Source: a virus
DNA: 30,696 nucleotides
Reading direction: 5' to 3' (one strand)
IMG/VR virus record: IMGVR_UViG_3300023174_000477
Span: 1 to 30,696 of that record
A program made the position numbers and the translations under genes. The notes beneath the pieces were generated by a model. It was given only the letters and a program-made list of their open reading frames with translations. It had not been told where the DNA came from and did no database searches. This document shows positions 15,660-22,536 of the stretch, one piece after another. Position 1 is the stretch's first letter, and each line of letters opens with the position of its first letter.

Positions 15660-16018
15660 TGATATTTTTGTTAAGTTCTTTTAAAGCGGCACTGGCAGAG
15701 AATTTCACTCTGCACGAACGGCATTTTCAGTTGATATGATACGTTTGCGCTGGATACAAGCCCACGTATCGGTATCTTAATAAACCATCTAGCTGGTTCC
15801 GTTTATTAAAACCTACATCCTAACTATCCGTTCATAAACTCTGAATACAGCTAGATATAAGCAGAGTTATTTGAACATTTTGTCTTATTCCAACACAGTG
15901 CCGCCATAAAAAAACTCACGAAGCAGAACCAGAAAAGCAATTTCACAGAACTTTTCTGATTCCGCCCCAGTGGAAGACTGTTTTCAGCCTATCTCTTACG
16001 AGATTCTTTGCCTAATCT
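15660..16018 (-). ncRNA. Candidate structured RNA C with multibranch domain and kissing loops
   Basis: About 360 bases with no gene. GCGGCACTG (15686-15694) pairs perfectly with CAGTGCCGC (15896-15904) and closes a domain. Inside are hairpins 15695-15700/15708-15713 (6 bp), 15738-15744/15764-15770 (7 bp), 15777-15785/15801-15809 (9 bp) and 15837-15843/15862-15868 (7 bp). The last two expose loops with ATCTAGCTG (15787-15795) and its exact complement CAGCTAGAT (15848-15856), a 9-bp kissing interaction. Outside the domain are an 8-bp hairpin (15930-15937/15951-15958) and, on the - strand, ATCTC-GTAA-GAGAT, a GNRA tetraloop. The RNA class is unknown. Confidence 0.65.
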
Positions 16019-16240
16019 TTAGCTGGCAAGCTTTAAATCTTTTTTAAAAATCTCAAACTCCTTTTCCATTGCCTTGCGAAAAATCCTTGAATAGCAAAAA
16101 GTTTTATTTGCTTTTTTCATGATTTTTATTTTGTTGTCCGTTTTCACGTCACTAGAAATATAAATCCGAGTATATTTCTCTTCTGGTTTTTTACGAGGTC
16201 TTCCACGTAGTTTCTTTGCCGCAGTTTTATTGTCAATCAT
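16019..16240 (-). CDS. Small DNA-binding protein (AT-hook plus ribbon-helix-helix-like)
   Basis: 73 residues. The N-terminus contains L-R-G-R-P-R-K-K-P, an AT-hook-like minor-groove motif. Then K-Y-T-R-I-Y-I-S-S-D-V looks like the strand of a ribbon-helix-helix repressor, followed by two basic helices. A regulator of nearby promoters is plausible. Its ATG overlaps the stop of the VRR-NUC gene, and candidate RNA C begins right after its stop. Confidence 0.5.
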   Translation of the reverse strand: MIDNKTAAKKLRGRPRKKPEEKYTRIYISSDVKTDNKIKIMKKANKTFCYSRIFRKAMEKEFEIFKKDLKLAS

Positions 16241-16671
16241 TATTTTTTAATCACTCCATTTTTTTCTAAAAATTCAATTGCTTCCTTTACAGAGTAAGCC
16301 ACAAAATAAAAACTATTTACCGAGTCTTCAAAAATCTTTTCAAAATCTTTTTGCGACTCACTTTGTTTCCCTGCCGCACTTTTGGTTTTTGGTTTTTTAA
16401 ACTCGATCCAAAAATAAAGCGTTTCAAAGATTGGTGAATTGCAACCATTTTTTCTTCCGCATTGCCTATTCTTAATAAAAAGGTAATCAGCTTTGCCAGA
16501 TTGCAGCCCTTTTGCTTTAAGTAAAGAAGCCGTCATTACCGTTCTTTTTTCTCCAGTGCTATCATAGCTCCAAAAATTGCAATTAAGCTTTTTATAAAGC
16601 TCTAATTGCTTAATCATTGCGGCAAAGTCTTTGTGGATTTTATCTTCTATTCCTAAGCCTCTTCTAGTCAT
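16240..16671 (-). CDS. VRR-NUC-type nuclease
   Basis: 143 residues from the ATG at 16671, which overlaps the previous stop as ATGACTAG (a further in-frame start at 16686 is less likely). Active-site pattern of the PD-(D/E)XK fold: G-K-A-D-Y-L (Asp62), W-I-E-F-K (Glu90, Lys92) and a Gln-rich helix (Gln103, Gln107). This order is characteristic of the VRR-NUC family, often Holliday-junction or flap nucleases in phage recombination. Neighbouring SSB-like, PD-(D/E)XK and ATPase genes support a recombination role. Confidence 0.7.
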   Translation of the reverse strand: MTRRGLGIEDKIHKDFAAMIKQLELYKKLNCNFWSYDSTGEKRTVMTASLLKAKGLQSGKADYLFIKNRQCGRKNGCNSPIFETLYFWIEFKKPKTKSAAGKQSESQKDFEKIFEDSVNSFYFVAYSVKEAIEFLEKNGVIKK

Positions 16672-16972
16672 TATTAAACCCCGCAAAATACTTTACCCAA
16701 TTTTTAAAATTATATTTAGGCAAACTTTCATCATTGCAGCAATCCATTTCATAATGATAAAATTGAATAAGAAGCTCATAAGAGCAGTTTATTTCCAAAG
16801 CATCAACAATTCTATCAAGCCCAAAGAAACAATCTGCTACTTCTAAAACTCCGCCAATATCTTCAGGGCATCCAACCCAAGACCAATCATCAGTCTCAAA
16901 GTATTTAGTGCAAAACTCTTGAGCAAGTGCATTGGTTGCTTTCTGCCAAGCGATTAGTTTCTTATTTTTCAT
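16664..16972 (-). CDS. Hypothetical conserved phage protein
   Basis: 102 residues with W-S-W-V-G-C-P-E-D-I-G-G-V-L-E-V-A-D-C-F-F, a motif (D-x-G-G-V-x-x-x-x-D-x-F-F) found in small phage early proteins of unknown role. It is rich in Tyr, Trp and Cys and acidic. The start overlaps the upstream stop by 11 bases. Function unknown. Confidence 0.5.
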   Translation of the reverse strand: MKNKKLIAWQKATNALAQEFCTKYFETDDWSWVGCPEDIGGVLEVADCFFGLDRIVDALEINCSYELLIQFYHYEMDCCNDESLPKYNFKNWVKYFAGFNND

Positions 16973-17219
16973 CTTCTACAATCTCCAAACGTCCTTTAAA
17001 GTTAAATCCTGAGCCGCGTAATTCGTCTTCAAGCATTGCAACCATTTCTTCTAATGTTTTAAGTGCTACGCTTTGAATCTCTATCACCTTTTGAAGTCTT
17101 TTAATTATTTTCATACCTTTTTGAGCAGACAATGTTTCGCCTGCATCATAAGAATCATACTGATAAGTCTGACTTGATAATTTCTCAAACTCCGCTATCT
17201 CTTCCCTAAGAGTTACCAT
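16962..17219 (-). CDS. Hypothetical coiled-coil protein (parent of the 15-kb fragment)
   Basis: 85 residues with helices E-E-I-A-E-F-E-K-L and I-I-K-R-L-Q-K-V-I-E, then a Leu/Glu coiled coil. Codons for about residues 19-49 are duplicated at 15012-15105. It overlaps the 48-codon gene upstream by 14 bases. Function unknown. Confidence 0.5.
   Translation of the reverse strand: MVTLREEIAEFEKLSSQTYQYDSYDAGETLSAQKGMKIIKRLQKVIEIQSVALKTLEEMVAMLEDELRGSGFNFKGRLEIVEDEK
17073..17166. repeat. 94-bp direct repeat, copy 2 (parent copy)
   Basis: Lies inside the intact gene at 16962-17219 and matches 15012-15105 at 93 of 94 positions. Confidence 0.9.
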
Positions 17220-17352
17220 TTTTTTCTCTCCTTATTTTCCATTTAATAGTTTTAACCAAATCCTTCATGTATGTCGCATAGTAGAAATCATCTGATTTTT
17301 TCAATAGGTCGTGCATTTTAAGGAGGCTTTCTAGTTCTTGCTTATAATCCAC
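17206..17352 (-). CDS. Small hypothetical protein (GTG start)
   Basis: 48 residues, beginning GTG directly after the upstream stop, with GGGGA 8 bases before it as ribosome site. The product is a charged helical protein (D-Y-K-Q-E-L-E-S-L-L-K, then D-F-Y-Y-A-T-Y-M-K-D-L). The tight packing with both neighbours (immediate start, 14-bp overlap at the end) supports it being real. Confidence 0.5.
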   Translation of the reverse strand: MDYKQELESLLKMHDLLKKSDDFYYATYMKDLVKTIKWKIRREKNGNS

Positions 17353-17532
17353 TTATTTATCCCCATCAATTAATTTCCATCCTTCGCTATTCTTTTTTAT
17401 ATCAAGGCGAGCAAGAGTAAGAACTTGTTTAACATTCTTCCCCTCGACTTCGACTTGAGCATTGCCATTGAAATAATGAACAATGATTTTGCGGTTAAGG
17501 CTGTCTTTGTAATGTTCTGTTTTCATTTTCAT
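17353..17532 (-). CDS. Small hypothetical protein
   Basis: 59 residues: a basic beta-rich start (H-Y-K-D-S-L-N-R-K-I-I-V-H-Y-F-N) then V-E-V-E-G-K-N-V-K-Q-V-L-T-L-A and G-W-K-L-I-D-G-D-K. It fills the space between the SSB-like gene and the GTG-start gene with no spare bases. Function unknown. Confidence 0.55.
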   Translation of the reverse strand: MKMKTEHYKDSLNRKIIVHYFNGNAQVEVEGKNVKQVLTLARLDIKKNSEGWKLIDGDK

Positions 17533-17542
17533 TTATTGTCAG

Positions 17543-17893
17543 TTAAAAAGGACAAGAATCATCAAGTTCTTCCTCAACATGATTAGACTCTGGCGCATAA
17601 CCATTACCTTTCGATTGAGAATGTGCGTCAATAGGCTTATCTTGTCTTACATAAGCTTTTTTGATCGTTCCCGACATGTATTCATCACCAGCTTTAGAAA
17701 TCGCCTTGTATATCGAAACCTCATAATCACCAGCGGGCAATCCTTCTGGCAAATTGATTTTGCCGTTAAAATTACCTTGATTAATCGGACTTCCTTTTGA
17801 ATCAGTTATAAAAGTTCCGTCTTTTCTTTTGATTGGTGATCCCGCGTATTTATTGGTAAAGATTGTTAGTCTTGGTTTTTGTGTGTAATCCAT
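17543..17893 (-). CDS. Single-stranded DNA-binding protein candidate
   Basis: 116 residues. A beta-rich N-terminal domain (R-L-T-I-F-T-N-K-Y, F-N-G-K-I-N-L, G-D-Y-E-V-S-I-Y-K-A) is followed by a disordered Ser/Gly/Asn linker and an acidic tip E-E-E-L-D-D-S-C-P-F. An OB-like core with an acidic tail ending P-F is the signature of SSB-type proteins, whose tip recruits recombination and replication partners. Its neighbours are nucleases and a Sak4-like ATPase, which fits. No direct similarity to E. coli SSB can be claimed by eye. Confidence 0.5.
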   Translation of the reverse strand: MDYTQKPRLTIFTNKYAGSPIKRKDGTFITDSKGSPINQGNFNGKINLPEGLPAGDYEVSIYKAISKAGDEYMSGTIKKAYVRQDKPIDAHSQSKGNGYAPESNHVEEELDDSCPF

Positions 17894-17896
17894 TTA

Positions 17897-18445
17897 TTAC
17901 TCCTTTATTTTAAAATATTCATTAAACGCTCTTTCTTCCTCTGGCAAAAGAACCATCTCATGCCAGCCTCTATTTATCACAAACTCGTCTTGTACCTTCT
18001 TTAAAAGCTCCACCCCTTCCTCTTTAGTCAAAAGAGCAAAAGATTTAGGGACTTCAAAAGTTTTCTGAAGTTGTTCGACAAGAAAGTTAAAATCTTTTAA
18101 AAGCATTTTCTGCCCTAAAAGTTCTTTCTCCCTTCTCATCTTCAAAGCTTCTCTGAAAGCCTCGTCATAATTAGCCAAGCGAGTTATTCCAAATTGATAT
18201 TTGAAAAGCTCCTTAGCCGTGTCCTTGCTGATAAAGTTTCCCTGCCTCTCGATTAGTCTTAAAGCAAATAAACGAATCAGGCGATATATTCCGCGCAATT
18301 GCTTATTTGTTTTACTCTCTTTGATTAGATCGAAGCTAACCTCAAAATCCTTCCCACCAGCAAGATATTTCATAATTGCGTCAGAAAGTTCGACCTGCAA
18401 TTTAGACCAGTTTGGTTTGTTGAATTGTAAAAATGGGATTTTCAT
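17897..18445 (-). CDS. Hypothetical recombination-region protein
   Basis: 182 residues from the ATG at 18445, one base after the previous stop. It is helical and charged, with K-T-N-K-Q-L-R-G-I-Y-R-L-I-R-L-F-A near residue 55. A 'K-x-x-x-Q-x-x-x-x-w/y' helix of this sort is seen in NinB-like recombination proteins, but the match is weak. It sits between the SSB-like gene and a small gene next to the PD-(D/E)XK nuclease. Function unknown. Confidence 0.45.
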   Translation of the reverse strand: MKIPFLQFNKPNWSKLQVELSDAIMKYLAGGKDFEVSFDLIKESKTNKQLRGIYRLIRLFALRLIERQGNFISKDTAKELFKYQFGITRLANYDEAFREALKMRREKELLGQKMLLKDFNFLVEQLQKTFEVPKSFALLTKEEGVELLKKVQDEFVINRGWHEMVLLPEEERAFNEYFKIKE

Positions 18446-18446
18446 T

Positions 18447-18653
18447 TTAATAAAAAGTGTCGCTAGCAAAATTAGCAAAATCCAAAAGTAGATTTAGTTC
18501 TTTTTCACTGAGCTGTTCTAATTCCTCTAAAGTTTTAAATTCTTTTAAAAGATAATATGGATCATAAAATGATTCACTAATTCCCATTGAATTACGACCC
18601 TTTTGCCACTTAGCTTGCTTAATATCATTGATAATTTGTTCTTTTACTTTCAT
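18447..18653 (-). CDS. Small hypothetical protein
   Basis: 68 residues, acidic C-terminal half: E-L-E-Q-L-S-E-K-E-L-N-L-L-L-D-F-A-N-F. No membrane segment or cysteine. It is followed one base later by the next gene. Function unknown. Confidence 0.45.
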   Translation of the reverse strand: MKVKEQIINDIKQAKWQKGRNSMGISESFYDPYYLLKEFKTLEELEQLSEKELNLLLDFANFASDTFY

Positions 18654-18684
18654 CTACTCCCCCTTAATTTGTTTTAATATTTCA

Positions 18685-19335
18685 TCACGCATTGTTATTG
18701 TTTTTTGATTCCCATTTGGTTAAAAACATTTCTTTAGCTTCTTTGTCGTTTTCCAAATAACCTAAAAAATCACTTATTTTACTTTTAATTTCATTTTCAA
18801 TCCCAGCGTGATTGTGATAATCTTCGCGCCAAAATTCCTTACCATCAGAAATTAAATAAGAAAAGTTAGGCAAATCAGAACAATAAAGATAAATCAAGTG
18901 CTGGCTTGAGTCTAAAAATTTACCTAGTTCGTAATTGCTGGTGAATTTGATGTCGTAAATAGTGTCTCGCTTGATGACATCAGTGCGTCCGTAAAGTAGG
19001 AACTCTTGATTGCCAACTTTGATTTCTTTTTTGATTGATTGTTGCCAGAGTCCGCCTCTAACAATATCACACACTTGACTTACAATCGCATCGTAAGAAG
19101 CCCTTTTTTCATCATCTTCGCCTTCATCCCCCATCCATATCAGATAAGGATATTTATCAGCGCAAGCCAAAGAAATATCATCCTCGAATCTTATTCCCTT
19201 AGCTTGAGCTTCTGTTGTCGGTGTTTTTTCTCTTTTTAGAGTTAGCAAAAACTTTTCTCTATTATTCTCACTTTCATCAGAAAGATACCAAGCAAAAGAT
19301 CCTAACAAAGAAGGAGTAATTAAATATTTAGTCAT
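18685..19335 (-). CDS. PD-(D/E)XK nuclease (RecB/Cas4-like, PDDEXK_1 type)
   Basis: 216 residues. Visible active-site elements are G-I-R-F-E (Glu51), L-Y-G-R-T-D-V (Asp119), I-Y-D-I-K-F (Asp128, Lys130) and the Q-H-L-I-Y-L-Y motif (Gln145, Tyr149) of RecB-family nucleases. Phages use such enzymes as recombination exonucleases beside an annealing ATPase; the Sak4-like ATPase is encoded 1 kb upstream. The N-terminus M-T-K-Y-L-I-T-P-S-L-L reappears in a 55-residue gene at 19912-20079. Confidence 0.7.
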   Translation of the reverse strand: MTKYLITPSLLGSFAWYLSDESENNREKFLLTLKREKTPTTEAQAKGIRFEDDISLACADKYPYLIWMGDEGEDDEKRASYDAIVSQVCDIVRGGLWQQSIKKEIKVGNQEFLLYGRTDVIKRDTIYDIKFTSNYELGKFLDSSQHLIYLYCSDLPNFSYLISDGKEFWREDYHNHAGIENEIKSKISDFLGYLENDKEAKEMFLTKWESKNNNNA

Positions 19336-19492
19336 TTTTCTCCAAAAGATTGCAGCTTGTTATAAATTCAGGATAAGATTGTTTTAACTCTTGGAAAGCT
19401 CTTTCTTCTGCAATTTTTAATTTATCCCAATCAATCATTGAGTGTAATTCATTCACAAGTCTTGCAAACTTATCGTCTCCGACTATTTTCAT
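19328..19492 (-). CDS. Small hypothetical protein
   Basis: 54 residues, helical: D-D-K-F-A-R-L-V-N-E-L-H-S-M-I-D-W-D-K-L, then A-F-Q-E-L-K-Q-S-Y-P-E-F. Its stop overlaps the nuclease start by 8 bases (ATGACTAA), so the two are probably translated together. Function unknown. Confidence 0.55.
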   Translation of the reverse strand: MKIVGDDKFARLVNELHSMIDWDKLKIAEERAFQELKQSYPEFITSCNLLEKND

Positions 19493-19493
19493 A

Positions 19494-19904
19494 CTATTTT
19501 TGTAAGTTAATTAAGTTTTTTTCGTGAAGCAAAATTAATAATCTGGCGGCAGTGTCGGCTAGAGATTCGCCTCTCATTTGATCGCAAAATAACATTCCAT
19601 AATCTTCATCGCACTCTAAATTATACCCAACAGCAAAAGGCATTGATGGATTATTTTTTCTTACCCCTATCGAAAAATAACCATAACCACCAATTTTTAA
19701 AGGAAAAAGATCTATAATTGTTTCGAGTTCATAGCATGAACAAACTACTTCTCCACTACTCCAACCATTGTTATATTTTATAAAAAAATGTTCTTTTGAT
19801 GAGTTGCCACAATTAATAATTTCACGATTCCAGCTAAAATCGGTTTCAGCTTTAAACCCAATCTCTGCCAGTTTTTTTGAAATCTCTAAGTTAGTTACTT
19901 TCAT
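19494..19904 (-). CDS. Hypothetical conserved phage protein
   Basis: 136 residues. The C-terminal part (E-S-L-A-D-T-A-A-R-L-L-I-L-L-H-E-K-N-L-I) and E-L-E-T-I-I-D-L-F-P-L are features of a phage protein family seen in many early regions ('A-D-A-x-A-x-L-L-I-x-L'). The middle is beta-rich with several Cys. Role unknown. Confidence 0.5.
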   Translation of the reverse strand: MKVTNLEISKKLAEIGFKAETDFSWNREIINCGNSSKEHFFIKYNNGWSSGEVVCSCYELETIIDLFPLKIGGYGYFSIGVRKNNPSMPFAVGYNLECDEDYGMLFCDQMRGESLADTAARLLILLHEKNLINLQK

Positions 19905-19911
19905 ATTTTAT

Positions 19912-20079
19912 TTATTTTAGAATTTTACCAGTTGCCGCAGAAATAGCTTGCAAAAACAAATCTTTAGAAACCGATTCTTCTGCTTTTAGAAGAGCATTAT
20001 CTCTTTCTTTTTCTAATCTATTGCACCTATCCGCAGCGTAACTCGAAAGCAGGCTTGGGGTGATTAAGAATTTAGTCAT
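19912..20079 (-). CDS. Small protein sharing its N-terminus with the PD-(D/E)XK nuclease
   Basis: 55 residues. The first 13 (M-T-K-F-L-I-T-P-S-L-L-S-S) match the start of the nuclease at 19335 (M-T-K-Y-L-I-T-P-S-L-L-G-S). After that it is a charged helix with no nuclease residues. It looks like a stub left by gene duplication or a partner that uses the same N-terminal element. The start overlaps the previous stop by 8 bases. Confidence 0.5.
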   Translation of the reverse strand: MTKFLITPSLLSSYAADRCNRLEKERDNALLKAEESVSKDLFLQAISAATGKILK

Positions 20080-20230
20080 TTTTATTGTCTAATTTGGTTT
20101 TTAAATCATCTAACTCTGTCACTAAGTCATTTACTAAGCCAACCAATTCCTCTTGGGTTAAGGACTCCAAATCTTTCTTACAATGCAGTCCAATCAATCT
20201 ACCGCTAATAGTTCTTATATCAAAATACAT
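20072..20230 (-). CDS. Small hypothetical protein
   Basis: 52 residues: Y-F-D-I-R-T-I-S-G-R-L-I-G-L-H-C-K then an acidic coiled-coil-like tail (L-T-Q-E-E-L-V-G-L-V-N-D-L-V-T-E-L). It starts two bases after the ATPase stop and overlaps the next gene. Function unknown. Confidence 0.5.
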   Translation of the reverse strand: MYFDIRTISGRLIGLHCKKDLESLTQEELVGLVNDLVTELDDLKTKLDNKND

Positions 20231-20231
20231 A

Positions 20232-21194
20232 CTACTTACCATCCTTTTTAGTTTCCTCTTTCGCTACTTTAGCTTTAAACTCCTTAGTCTTAGCATCAAA
20301 CTCACAACCAAGTTCTTCAACCTTAGCCTTCAAGAAAGCCGCTTCCATTTGGTAAGAGGACCAAAGCTTATCATGCTTGTTATAAACTGCGTTGTAATAG
20401 CTGTTTAGTTGCTCCAAGTCTTTAATATTAGAAACTTTGATTTTTAGCTCTTCAATCAAAATGTCATAATCTTTCGCAAGCTCTTCGTCTTTTTTAAGTT
20501 TTTCTTGGTAAGCATCAAAAATGGCTTCTGAAAGAAAGTTATTAAATCCAGCAAGAGGTTTGTATTCTAGGAAAGAATCAAGCCCAAGTGAGTTTTTAGC
20601 ATAATAAGCTTCGTTTGGCGCAAGGTCGATTGTTCTTTTGCCGTTTTTGATTGACATATAACCCATGAAATCAAGCTCCTTGACAATGTCTTTGCCAGAA
20701 GAGCCAGCAACATCGGGACGCTTCATAACATCATCGCCAACCTTTTCTTCTTTCTCGTGAGCAATGAAGATGGCTGATTTGTTTTTGCCTTCTAAAACTT
20801 TTAAAAGTCTTTGAAACTCACCTTTAACATTTCCCCAACCTTTCATTGAAAGTTGACCATCTGCCTGCTTAACTTTTGGGTTTGAGATTGCCAACCAATC
20901 AGCAATTCTATCAATCATTTTACCTAAAGTATCAATTACAATCGTTTCATAACTAGAAACATCTTCTTTAGTTAAAATATCTAGTAAGTCTTGATAAGAT
21001 TGGATTTGAACGCTATCAGTCTGATACTGTTTAGCAACTCTTCTCAATCCATTATCAAAATCAATTAGAAGTGGTTTGGGTGCAGATAATGCCAAACTTG
21101 TTTTACCAACTCCGGGTTGACCATAAATAAGCCCCTTTAGTTTGATCTTAGTTTGTATCAGTTCGTTTGGTTTTTTTATTAATGTCATATTCAT
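20232..21194 (-). CDS. Sak4-like RecA-fold ATPase (AAA_24 phage nucleotide-binding protein)
   Basis: 320 residues. Walker A G-Q-P-G-V-G-K-T at 25-32, L-L-I-D-F-D-N-G at 42-49, Walker B-like E-T-I-V-I-D-T-L at 83-90, and A-I-F-I-A-H-E-K further on. The opening K-L-K-G-L-I-Y-G-Q-P-G matches phage RecA-like ATPases of the Sak4 group, which assist single-strand annealing with an SSB. The last 90 residues are a Lys/Glu-rich helix extension. SSB-like, VRR-NUC and PD-(D/E)XK genes nearby complete a recombination set. Confidence 0.7.
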   Translation of the reverse strand: MNMTLIKKPNELIQTKIKLKGLIYGQPGVGKTSLALSAPKPLLIDFDNGLRRVAKQYQTDSVQIQSYQDLLDILTKEDVSSYETIVIDTLGKMIDRIADWLAISNPKVKQADGQLSMKGWGNVKGEFQRLLKVLEGKNKSAIFIAHEKEEKVGDDVMKRPDVAGSSGKDIVKELDFMGYMSIKNGKRTIDLAPNEAYYAKNSLGLDSFLEYKPLAGFNNFLSEAIFDAYQEKLKKDEELAKDYDILIEELKIKVSNIKDLEQLNSYYNAVYNKHDKLWSSYQMEAAFLKAKVEELGCEFDAKTKEFKAKVAKEETKKDGK

Positions 21195-21268
21195 TCCTCG
21201 TTTGTTGTTAAAAATTCCTCTTCACTTAAGAAAAACTCAAGTACTAGGTAGTCAAAGTCTTCGTTCAT
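21191..21268 (-). CDS. Possible tiny acidic protein
   Basis: 25 codons: M-N-E-D-F-D-Y-L-V-L-E-F-F-L-S-E-E-E-F-L. It overlaps the stop of the upstream gene (ATGA) and runs four bases into the ATPase gene (ATGA again), as coupled phage genes do. It may alternatively serve only to carry ribosomes to the ATPase start. Confidence 0.35.
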   Translation of the reverse strand: MNEDFDYLVLEFFLSEEEFLTTNEE

Positions 21269-21489
21269 AAAACCTCTAAATGGTCTAAATCTTTAATTTC
21301 TATGTCAGCATTAGAGTTTTCGTAAATAAAAGTTTTTACTTGATCTAAATTCTCACCATAAATTGTTTTGCCAATATAATTATGAGAAGTTACCGCCGCA
21401 TGCTCGTCTCCATCAAAATTTGCCATTTGTTTTTCAACATCAATCCAAGCTTGATGAATTTCTGGGGTTATTTCTAATTGTTTTGTCAT
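21265..21489 (-). CDS. Small hypothetical protein
   Basis: 74 residues, acidic: H-Q-A-W-I-D-V-E-K-Q-M-A-N-F-D-G-D-E-H, then N-L-D-Q-V-K-T-F-I-Y-E-N. No membrane segment. Function unknown. Confidence 0.45.
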   Translation of the reverse strand: MTKQLEITPEIHQAWIDVEKQMANFDGDEHAAVTSHNYIGKTIYGENLDQVKTFIYENSNADIEIKDLDHLEVL

Positions 21490-21503
21490 ATTTTACCTTT
21501 TTA

Positions 21504-21695
21504 TTAATTAATAATTTCTGTTTTATATCTTGGCTTCTCGCCCTCTACCCAATCCAATCTTTTAACGCCGTCTCTATCTTCTTGAATGGCATTAGCGCGG
21601 ACAATTCTTTTAGCTTCCATGTCGTTAATGGCATCGACTTCGATTGTGTCAAAATGCTCTATGTATTTGGTGATTTGTACTTTATATTTTGGCAT
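21504..21695 (-). CDS. Small hypothetical protein
   Basis: 63 residues: K-Y-K-V-Q-I-T-K-Y-I-E-H-F-D-T-I-E-V-D-A-I-N-D-M-E-A-K-R, a beta strand pair followed by a helix, common among small phage proteins that resemble the DpnD/PcfM group. It directly follows the endonuclease gene. Function unknown. Confidence 0.45.
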   Translation of the reverse strand: MPKYKVQITKYIEHFDTIEVDAINDMEAKRIVRANAIQEDRDGVKRLDWVEGEKPRYKTEIIN

Positions 21696-22208
21696 TTATT
21701 CTTCCTCTTCTGTTATTAAAAGTTCAGGGTTTTCGTAAATAAACTTGTATCCATTGACAAAATTTTTTTTCCCAGTTAAAACCATGCTCAAATTTCCTTG
21801 AGAAACTCCTAACTCTTTAACGCAATGCCTTTGAGATTGAAAAATTTTTATAACTTTATCGCCTAGCATTTGGAAAACTCTTGGCTTTCTTCCTCTTTTG
21901 CCATCTAATTTAGATTGTTTGTATCTATTTTCTCCCCAAGTCATCATTTGAATATTTTTAAAATAATAATGTTTTTTGCAGTCTATCCTATCAATACTTG
22001 GCTTTAACTGAATGTTATAATTAGATTTTTCCCATTCCGAAAATAATCTTAAGAATTTCTTATCTTCTAAGAATCTTCCGTGAAATTCTTTTAAAGAAAA
22101 ATCAACCTTATTTCTTTGTTTTAAATGTTGATAAATATTAGTTAGAACTCCTTTTCTAGTTTTTCTAAATTTCCGAGTATTCTCTAGTAATTTTTGGTAA
22201 TTTTTCAT
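21696..22208 (-). CDS. HNH-type homing endonuclease candidate, inserted in yopX
   Basis: 170 residues from the ATG at 22208 (22226 and 22244 are also possible). It contains P-S-I-D-R-I-D followed by N-I-Q-M-M-T-W-G-E-N-R-Y, the second half of the HNH-like fold found in phage free-standing endonucleases. Then comes a NUMOD/IENR1-type DNA-binding repeat, V-I-K-I-F-Q-S-Q-R-H-C-V-K-E-L-G-V-S. It ends Y-K-F-I-Y-E-N-P-E-L-L, and N-I-Y-E-N-P-E-L-L is how YopX proteins usually end. The upstream gene is a YopX protein lacking that end, so the endonuclease probably inserted there and took over its 3' codons. Confidence 0.55.
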   Translation of the reverse strand: MKNYQKLLENTRKFRKTRKGVLTNIYQHLKQRNKVDFSLKEFHGRFLEDKKFLRLFSEWEKSNYNIQLKPSIDRIDCKKHYYFKNIQMMTWGENRYKQSKLDGKRGRKPRVFQMLGDKVIKIFQSQRHCVKELGVSQGNLSMVLTGKKNFVNGYKFIYENPELLITEEEE

Positions 22209-22536
22209 TTTGCTTAATATAGTCATGAAAGTAAATAATATCATTATTTGATATATTTCTTAGGATATATGAGCCATTTTGAAAATCAACAATAAATTTA
22301 TTATCAATCTCCATCTTTTCAAAAATCTCTTTGCCGTTTTTATCAAGCAAACCAGTGAATTGCATTAAACAATTGCTGCCAATATATTTATTTTTAGTAT
22401 ATCCCACTGCACCAGTGCAACAAATTTGAACTATCAACTCATCATCAACAATTTCTTCATTGTAAGGTTGATTTGCTAAATAGTGCATTTTGCCAGTTTG
22501 TTTATCCCAAGCTCTAAATTTTATTTCTCTGTTCAT
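22165..22536 (-). CDS. YopX-family protein, C-terminus altered
   Basis: 123 residues. E-I-K-F-R-A-W-D near the start and L-M-Q-F-T-G-L-L-D-K-N-G-K-E-I-F are the hallmarks of YopX proteins, common phage accessory proteins of unknown function. Its end (K-L-P-K-I-T-R-E-Y-S-E-I) lacks the usual G-N-I-Y-E-N-P-E-L-L, which appears instead at the end of the overlapping endonuclease gene. A second YopX gene is at 29187-29531. Confidence 0.7.
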   Translation of the reverse strand: MNREIKFRAWDKQTGKMHYLANQPYNEEIVDDELIVQICCTGAVGYTKNKYIGSNCLMQFTGLLDKNGKEIFEKMEIDNKFIVDFQNGSYILRNISNNDIIYFHDYIKQNEKLPKITREYSEI

